This document shows, one piece after another, positions 18,007 to 23,180 of a DNA stretch of 23,180 nt (position 1 is the first letter of the stretch; the number at the start of each line of letters is the position of its first letter). The position numbers and the translations under genes were made by a program. The notes under the pieces were generated by a model, which saw nothing but the letters and a program-made list of their open reading frames with translations, did not search any database and had not been told where the DNA came from. Origin of the DNA: Phytophthora quininea (lineage: Eukaryota > Oomycota > Peronosporomycetes > Peronosporales > Peronosporaceae); the NCBI GenBank assembly GCA_011947345.1, contig JAAVTG010000024.1, forward strand, positions 1 to 23,180, given 5' to 3'.

Positions 18007-19235
18007 TCACTGCACTGATACGCAAGTGCCGAGCTGCTTCTTCCATATCTGCGCACACTTGTTGAGAAAGCTTTGCATGCTTTCCCGCTCGACTCGAGCC
18101 TTGTCACGCTGTTCCGAGAAGTCCACCATAGTACCGTCCTCCAGCTCTAGCTCGCGATATAGCGGCAGCTCTTCAGGGGTCAGCAGCCTCTTCTTCTTCG
18201 CAGAGCGGAGCTTCTTTAGTGCTGTCTTGCCTGCAGGGGCTTGCTGCTTTACCTCTTGCTTCTGGCGCTTCTTATCTCGGCGGTCGTCCTTCCGTCCATT
18301 CGCAGTTTTTAGCTTCACTGCATCCGCTGATCGCTTGGAGCCAACCTTCTCAACGCATGGGGCATCAATAACTTTTGCCTTTGACTTTGCTGATGAACGG
18401 GTCGGCTTGGGTTTCTCACTAGGAGCCTTTTCTGGCGGGCGTGAAGTCTCAGATTCTTTCGGAGGGGTCTTCTTCTTATGACTGCGCTTCTTCTCGGGCT
18501 TCACGAGGGATTCTGGCTCTGCTGGGGTTGGCACTCGCGTGAATGAGCCCTCTTCAATCGTCCCAAGCATGTCTTCAAAAAGGTGCATGTCTCCATCCCA
18601 GCTCTCCACCTTGGGGCCTTTCATCGTAGGAGCTAGTAGCAACAAACCGCATATCAGTCTCACAAGAACTGCAACTTATGTTCAGCAGCTAACGCACTTA
18701 CGCGCATAGCGTCCATGAGCCGTAATGGACATGGGGTCCGTCCACAGGTCGTAGTTCTTGCTCCAGCCCACAAAGTGCACCTTGATCTTCTGTGTGTTGA
18801 GGTTACACTGGATGATCCTGGCCTCTGCCCACAGCATCTTCTTGTCCAGAGCGTCGACATAGAACTTGAGGCACTTCGCTTTCTCTTTGATTTTCTTCTT
18901 CTTCTTGGGCTGAGCGTCGCGAGAGCGCCGCTTTCTTGCTGCAGGTATCTGCGCAGGTTGATCCTCAGTCTTGCTAGCCTCGGGAGAAGGCGCCGGTCCA
19001 GTCTCGGATGCTGCTGTGCCGCCCGACTTCGCCGGAGAAGAGGTCGCAGCTGAAGGTAACGGCGGCATTGTGGGTTTTGATGGGGATTCGAGCTTGGAGC
19101 CGCTGGGGTGCGAGGAGGAGCACGAGCAGGCGGTCAGCTGCACACTCAGGAAAGGTAAGAAGGAGGTGATGGCTGCAGAACTCACGTGGATGCAGCGGGG
19201 CTGGAGGAAGTGGCGGGTGGGATGGCCGCAGCCAT
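18007..19235 (-). CDS. Chromo-barrel/tudor-knot nuclear protein, copy 1
   Basis: Three exons (19235-19186, 19102-18702, 18632-18007) sum to exactly 358 codons plus stop. A Pro/Ser/Ala-rich N-terminus and a basic patch (ARKRRSRDAQPKKKKK) precede a chromo-barrel-like domain: YVDALDKKMLWAEARII, then VHFVGWSKNYDLWTDP. After a 69-bp intron comes a motif, ESWDGDMHLFEDML, shared with the second copy (20270-21291). A long Lys-rich, low-complexity region (KKRSHKKKTPPKE and similar) follows, then a C-terminal helical segment. Domains of this fold in MOF, Esa1 and MRG15 bind methyl-lysine or RNA, so a chromatin role is inferred. Copy 1 lacks the long coiled coil of copy 2. Confidence 0.74.
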
Positions 19236-19250
19236 GACAAGCTCTCCGTC

Positions 19251-19259
19251 GGCGCGAAA
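19251..19259 (-). promoter_or_regulatory. E2F-like site upstream of chromo-barrel copy 1
   Basis: On the minus strand this is TTTCGCGCC, an exact match to the E2F consensus TTTSSCGC with one further C. It lies 16 bases before the ATG at 19235. Confidence 0.5.
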
Positions 19260-19328
19260 CGTGCTAAAATTGGGCAACCTCACTACGGCATATTTTATGC
19301 TGCAAGGAGGTTGGACAAGTTGAAGTGG

Positions 19329-20150
19329 TCAACTCTTGATGGCAATTCTGCTGCAAACTACTATTACCTCAGTAGAACTTAACGCGCTTCTGCAGCGACG
19401 ACGCCAACTTATGGTCATTGTACTTATCGAATATCGGTGTTTCTTCAAAACGCAGCAAGACATCGAATTCTGTCTTGGTGTTGCCCAGAATCCGTAATGC
19501 CTCGTGAAAGCGTATGCCGCGCAAGTTTCCGACACTCGAATCATCACAGTTCCTTGCCGATGCTCGTGCTTCTTCATGCCGAACGCGCCCCTTGCACGAA
19601 AATCGCTGTACTTGTTCACCACAATCTCAGCTTCTTGATGCAGTCCGCGCCTGAGATCAATCTCGAACAACCAACGCCAAAGTCCCCGCAATCTTCAGCG
19701 TGAGTGCGCGTGATAGTGCGCTGCGTAATGAAATATCGTCGTGGTAAAACCTTCACAACTTCGTTCTGGTCGCGATCGCTCACCAGACGCACTGAGCGTT
19801 CTGTCATCACACTTGTCCACCGTCATCTTCACGCCATCAGGTTGATCCCCAAGAAGTGCCGCGCGAATGACGTTCTTCTCTGCCCAAGGATGTCGTACGA
19901 AGAAGCTCTTGCCAATACCCATTGAATCGCCTCGACGTGGCTCATTTTGGCAGCATCTTCCAATACATTAACTGAGGCGCTGCCGCAGCACTCGAATGCA
20001 CCCGCTGCGTGCAGCACTGTTCAGAATACGCGGCGTGAGGTAGCAAGAGACGGAGACCAGCACGTGATATAGCCCCTTGATGGCGTCAGGAACCGCCAGC
20101 TCGACGATGGCGAGAAGCAGCGTGAAAATCAGTTACAACTGATTAGGATG
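19329..20150 (-). pseudogene. Broken ankyrin-like coding remnant
   Basis: Several overlapping minus-strand frames read like pieces of one protein. The upstream part (about 20150-19830) resembles oomycete ankyrin-type repeats: TPRILNSAARSGCIRVL, then VLEDAAKMSHVEAIQWVLAR. The downstream part includes LFEIDLRRGLHQEAEIVV (about 19665) and ends RFHEALRILGNTKTEF to a TAG at about 19376. I count at least four frame changes and no ATG that opens the whole. Some breaks could be missing homopolymer bases, so an intact gene is not excluded. It lies between the two chromo-barrel copies. Confidence 0.33.
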
Positions 20151-20269
20151 TTTGTGTGACGATTTGCAACAATTCCTCTGCTAACATCGGTTGCTTGTCA
20201 TGAAGAACGAACTGCTTAATTGTTACGTGTAGTCGCGATGCTACTTGCCGATGAAATCCAGGTCGGTGA

Positions 20270-21291
20270 TTAGCCCATGTGGCGGAGTGGGAACAACAAA
20301 TTGATCTCGATCTCGGGCACACCTTCGTCGCGGAGGCGCTTCCTGCTCCGTACCATGTCCAACTTGAGCAGGATGTCCTCTCGCTGGGCTTGGACAAGCT
20401 CTTTCTTGGTCTGGGCCTCCAGTAGCTGCACGCGGAAGTTCGTTTCACTCTCCGAGGATGCCAGACGTCTCTCCTCGAGATCCGTCTGCTTCTCCTCTAG
20501 GACCGCGCGCTTCTCTTCCAGCTGCAAGCGCTTCTCCTCGAGCGCCATTGTGGCGCGGAACCGCTCCTTCTCCCACTTGAGCGTCTCTGTGTGCATGTGT
20601 CTGCTGCTCATGAGGTCGATCTCCTTGGCCTTGGCCAGTGTGGAGTTGATGTCGTCCCATTCGGACAATACGTTGGGGCTGGGCACGCGGATGGAGCTGA
20701 TCCTGGCCGCAGTGCCGTCACTGGCCTTGCGTCTCTTGGGGGTCATCGTAGGGACGTCCATACCCAACGATGGCTCCTCCGCCGGCTGCTTTGCGTCGCT
20801 TTCGATATCTTTCTGCTTGACCTCCTTCTTTTTGCGGCTCTTGTCAATCTTTGCAGACGGCTTGGTCTTGGTGGCTGAAGGCTTCTGCTTGGCCACAGCC
20901 TTGGATTTGGGCTTCTCTGGCTTGGCCACTGGCTTGTCGTTGAGATTGGCGTTCAGCACTTCGTCGAAGAGGGCCATGTTGCCATCCCAACTGAGCACGT
21001 TGTTGTCCTTGATGGTGGTGGCTGCAGCCAGGCAGGTAGTCGTCAGATTACACTGGCATTGTTACTGTCTACACTATTGACGGACGTACGCGCGTGGCTG
21101 CCGTGTGGCGCCATCGTCTTGGGGTCCATCCACATGTCGAAGCTCTTGGCCCAGCCAACGAAGTGCACGAAGACCTTGTTGGTCTTGAGGTTGCACTTGA
21201 CGACCTTGGCCTCGGCCCACAGCTTCTTCTTGTCGCGCGCGTCCACGTAGTACCCGACGCACTTGGCCGTCGTTGTGGTGGCCTTCGTCAT
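20270..21291 (-). CDS. Chromo-barrel/tudor-knot nuclear protein, copy 2, with coiled coil
   Basis: Exon 1 (21291-21090) starts MTKATTTTAKCVGYYVDARD and holds the chromo-barrel-like domain: KKLWAEAKVVKCNL, then VHFVGWAKSFDMWMDP. The intron (about 21023-21089) begins at the same codon position as in copy 1, right after the conserved Ala-Arg. Exon 2 opens with LSWDGNMALFDEVL, then Lys-rich low complexity (KPEKPKSKAVAKQKPSATK). A long charged coiled coil (about 20630-20330) follows, rich in EEKR/LEEK units, and the stop is TAA at 20270. By eye 32 of 54 domain residues are identical to copy 1. The exon junction does not close in phase with the sequence as given; bases near 20999-21005 may be missing. 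Chromatin reading is inferred from the fold. Confidence 0.72.
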
Positions 21292-21322
21292 GGCTGAAAT
21301 CCAGCGAGAACTTCGACTTGGC

Positions 21323-21334
21323 TTGGCGCCAAAA
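21323..21334 (-). promoter_or_regulatory. Palindromic E2F-like site upstream of chromo-barrel copy 2
   Basis: TTGGCGCCAAAA on the plus strand contains the dyad TTGGCGCCAA; the minus strand reads TTTTGGCGCCAA. It sits about 32 bases upstream of the ATG at 21291. Confidence 0.5.
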
Positions 21335-21477
21335 GGAAAAGTGGCTTCTGGATGGTTCGCTATGACAATCAATGGTTCAGCTTCGGCAACATTCGCGATG
21401 ACAGGTCCATGGGTTGAAGTTGCCTTCAATTTGGTTGGCGTCTAGCGTCTACGATATTCTATCCAAGGAAATGGTCT

Positions 21478-22936
21478 TCAGTCTAGTGGCGTCGTCTTAA
21501 GCTGCATTGCTGGGACTTCCTCCACCTTTTCGACTGCCGAAATCTCGATACGAGCAGTGTCCATGCCATCAGACTGCGGCAACAGCGCGAACCGGTACTG
21601 CACGCGCGCATTGTCGACGATCTGGTAGTTGATGTAGTCGGGAGAGGTCCACCGCTTGGTCTGGTACTTGCTACGCACGTCTACTTGCAGCACTTCTTCG
21701 ATGGCAGCTACGAAAAACTCCGGGGCGCTACGATAGTGCGCTGACGTCTGCGCCAGCGCATGAACCTTGGCAACCAAGTCGTCTGAGTCCCATTCGATTC
21801 TGCAAGGCATACCAAACGTTAGAAATACCCTGAAATGAAACGGTATTAATCTATTCAGCACGAACTCGACAGGAGGCTGAGGCGTGGAACCCAGTCTGCG
21901 GCTAGAGCATCCGGTAAGCTGTCGTACGCTACAAGGTAGCAGCGATCAGATCGTCGTCAATGTAAGCGAGTACGGCTCTTAGACTAGTGTACTTACCAGC
22001 GATATACGGCTTAATGTCGAGTATGGGCGTCTCGTCCAGCAAGTCGATGCCAGAGAGAAATACGGTGCGCTTGCGCATGTCCACTCGCTCGATTTTTGCC
22101 AGCGTGATACCGACGGGGTTTGGTCGGTGCGGAGACCGAGTGCAAAAGATGCCGACCCGCTCCTTGAGCATCGGTGGCGAAATCTTGGCCTAGTATGGAT
22201 GCCACAATTTGCTGTCAGTTATGTATTGCCGGCTAGTCACTGCAGGCGATACTACGCACCCGAAAGGTGTGGCGATGACTGTCGGATCGGAGTCCTTCGT
22301 GTGCTCGTGCGTTCTTGCCATTCGTGTTTTGGTGGAATACGAAAACAATCCACACGTGGCTGAAATCCTCCAACCCGACCAACGTGTCGGGCGAAATGTT
22401 GCGCTGAAAGGCGATCTTGGCTCTGGTCGATGGCGCCAGCGATCCCTGTCGTGGAGTGCCTACAAACGATCAAAGCGTTAGAAACAGCATTCTTTGGCAT
22501 CGCCTCGTCCATCCAACAAGTACCTAAACACACTTTGAAGCACGACTGCACCGTTCCTACCGGTTGCACGAAGCAGCCCTTGCTGGTGTCCAGCTTCTCC
22601 TCCATCACTCGTCGCAGCTCCTTCAAACCCTCCATCAGCGACTATATAACGACTTTCAGCCAGCATGACGCCAACCTTTTCTGCCGCTACCCGGCCTTTG
22701 CGCTCGTCGACACGCGCTTTCTCCTTCTTGGCTGCGTCTTCCTCTAGCTCCTGGAAAGGCAACAAAAAATGTCAATTGATGCAACGCCAGTATTTGTTGC
22801 TCGCAGCCAACATTACTTGAATCCGCTGGAGCTGTGTACTGCTGTCATATCGGTCCTGTGATTGCCGCCACCAGAGCCACAGCAGCGCCGTCGTCTGCAG
22901 CGCCAACGCCAGCGTCTCCAGCCGCAGTTCCGCCAT
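21478..22936 (-). CDS. TRMO: tRNA (adenine(37)-N6)-methyltransferase TrmO, membrane-anchored form
   Basis: SAM-dependent N6-methylation of t6A37 in tRNA (TsaA/UPF0066 family). Seven exons (22936-22817, 22750-22691, 22641-22524, 22459-22260, 22189-21997, 21928-21862, 21799-21478) sum to exactly 359 codons plus stop, with no frame repair needed. Family motifs: CFVQPVGTVQSCF, GTPRQGSLAPS, FSHVWIVFVFHQN, TRSPHRPNPVGITL, DLLDETPILDIKPYI and YDSLPDA. The C-terminal lobe follows (VDVRSKYQTKRW, then VQYRFALL). The N-terminus adds a hydrophobic helix (LALALQTTALLWLWW, residues about 8-22) and a charged helix (ELEEDAAKKEKARVDERK), suggesting an organelle or ER membrane anchor. The third exon joins across a 49-bp intron. 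Single-copy TrmO proteins in animals are longer at the C-terminus. Confidence 0.93.
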
Positions 22937-22978
22937 TACCCTGGCGGTTGAATGGCAAGCCTCCATCAGTCGCCGATA

Positions 22979-23038
22979 ATTGGTCGATAATCAACCATTT
23001 TCCGATTGGCTCGATTTAAATTGCAGCTTTGTGATTGG
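22979..23038 (-). promoter_or_regulatory. Three CCAAT boxes upstream of TrmO
   Basis: ATTGG occurs at 22979-22983, 23005-23009 and 23034-23038, so the minus strand carries three CCAAT boxes 26 and 29 bases apart. They lie 43-102 bases upstream of the TrmO ATG, the usual range for NF-Y sites. They could equally serve the possible plus-strand gene at 23116. Confidence 0.45.
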
Positions 23039-23115
23039 CTGAGGCAAAAGGATACTTTGCACTTCCCATTGCGCCCCTCAAGCTCACTTACCGACTTGAA
23101 GACCCCTGAGCAACC

Positions 23116-23180
23116 ATGATGCGCAAGAACTCTGGAGACCGCTCCATGTCCGCTGCCCTGCAGCACCGCAGAGTGCGTTG
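23116..23180 (+). CDS. Possible start of a further gene (3' partial)
   Basis: ATGATG at 23116 opens MMRKNSGDRSMSAALQHRRV and runs to the window edge without a stop. It is preceded by TCACTTACCGACTT (about 23085-23098), weakly initiator-like. Only 21 codons are visible, so no function can be given. Confidence 0.35.
   Translation, partial: MMRKNSGDRSMSAALQHRRVR

Noticed and set aside
18026..18481. 151-codon plus-strand open frame
   Set aside because: Antisense of the Lys-rich region of chromo-barrel copy 1.
20277..21080. 267-codon plus-strand open frame
   Set aside because: It mirrors the Lys/Glu-rich coiled coil of chromo-barrel copy 2; the Ser/Leu-rich product is typical of antisense to such regions.
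1..23180. CRISPR arrays, rRNA, tRNA genes, transposon ends
   Set aside because: No repeat-spacer array, no terminal inverted repeats and no transposase or reverse transcriptase motif seen; tRNAs were looked for only by eye, so a tRNA could be missed.

Overview
The window reads as nuclear DNA of an oomycete, most like Phytophthora or a close relative. Four things point there: short introns (mostly 50-90 bp, GT..AG), very tight spacing with alternating strands, initiator-type core promoters of the Phytophthora GCTCATTYYNCAWTTT class (an exact 16/16 match at 17068-17083), and an elicitin-like gene. Family calls rest on motif recognition by eye, and exon borders on splice signals plus reading phase; no search was run.

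Layout: (1) 1-5052, plus strand, 5' end outside the window: a very large formin joining GOLD, RUN, second GOLD, FYVE, a WASHC3/CCDC53-like motif, an FH2 domain carrying an inserted array of five WH2/DAD-like helices, and three small beta-barrel-like repeats. (2) 5144-6626 minus: betaine-aldehyde-dehydrogenase-like ALDH, divergent from (3) FEN1 flap endonuclease, 6785-7949 plus. (4) 8166-10176 minus: C2-TBC Rab GAP. (5) 10469-10775 plus: small unknown protein. (6) 10993-13467 minus: probable MAU2/SCC4 cohesin loader subunit, divergent from (7) 13530-14775 plus: TOM1/THH1-like multi-pass membrane protein. (8) 14998-16624 minus: histidinol-phosphate aminotransferase with a hydrophobic N-terminus. 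(9) 17084-17913 plus: GPI-type elicitin-like protein. (10) Two related chromo-barrel/tudor-knot nuclear proteins on the minus strand (18007-19235 and 20270-21291), separated by a broken ankyrin-like stretch. (11) 21478-22936 minus: TrmO-type tRNA methyltransferase with an N-terminal hydrophobic segment. (12) 23116 onward, plus: possible start of another gene.

The genes are not a pathway cluster. They are a gene-dense housekeeping segment mixing cytoskeleton and membrane traffic (formin, TBC), DNA replication and chromosome maintenance (FEN1, MAU2, chromo-barrel proteins), metabolism (ALDH, HisC), tRNA modification (TrmO) and one secreted elicitin. FEN1 and both chromo-barrel genes carry E2F-like sites just upstream of their start codons.

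A technical pattern runs through the window. At least ten reading-frame breaks inside well conserved domains are each explained by one missing base in a homopolymer run, so most 'broken' genes here are probably intact genes with base-calling losses. The most novel-looking biology is the formin, both for its domain combination and for the WH2-like array placed inside FH2.
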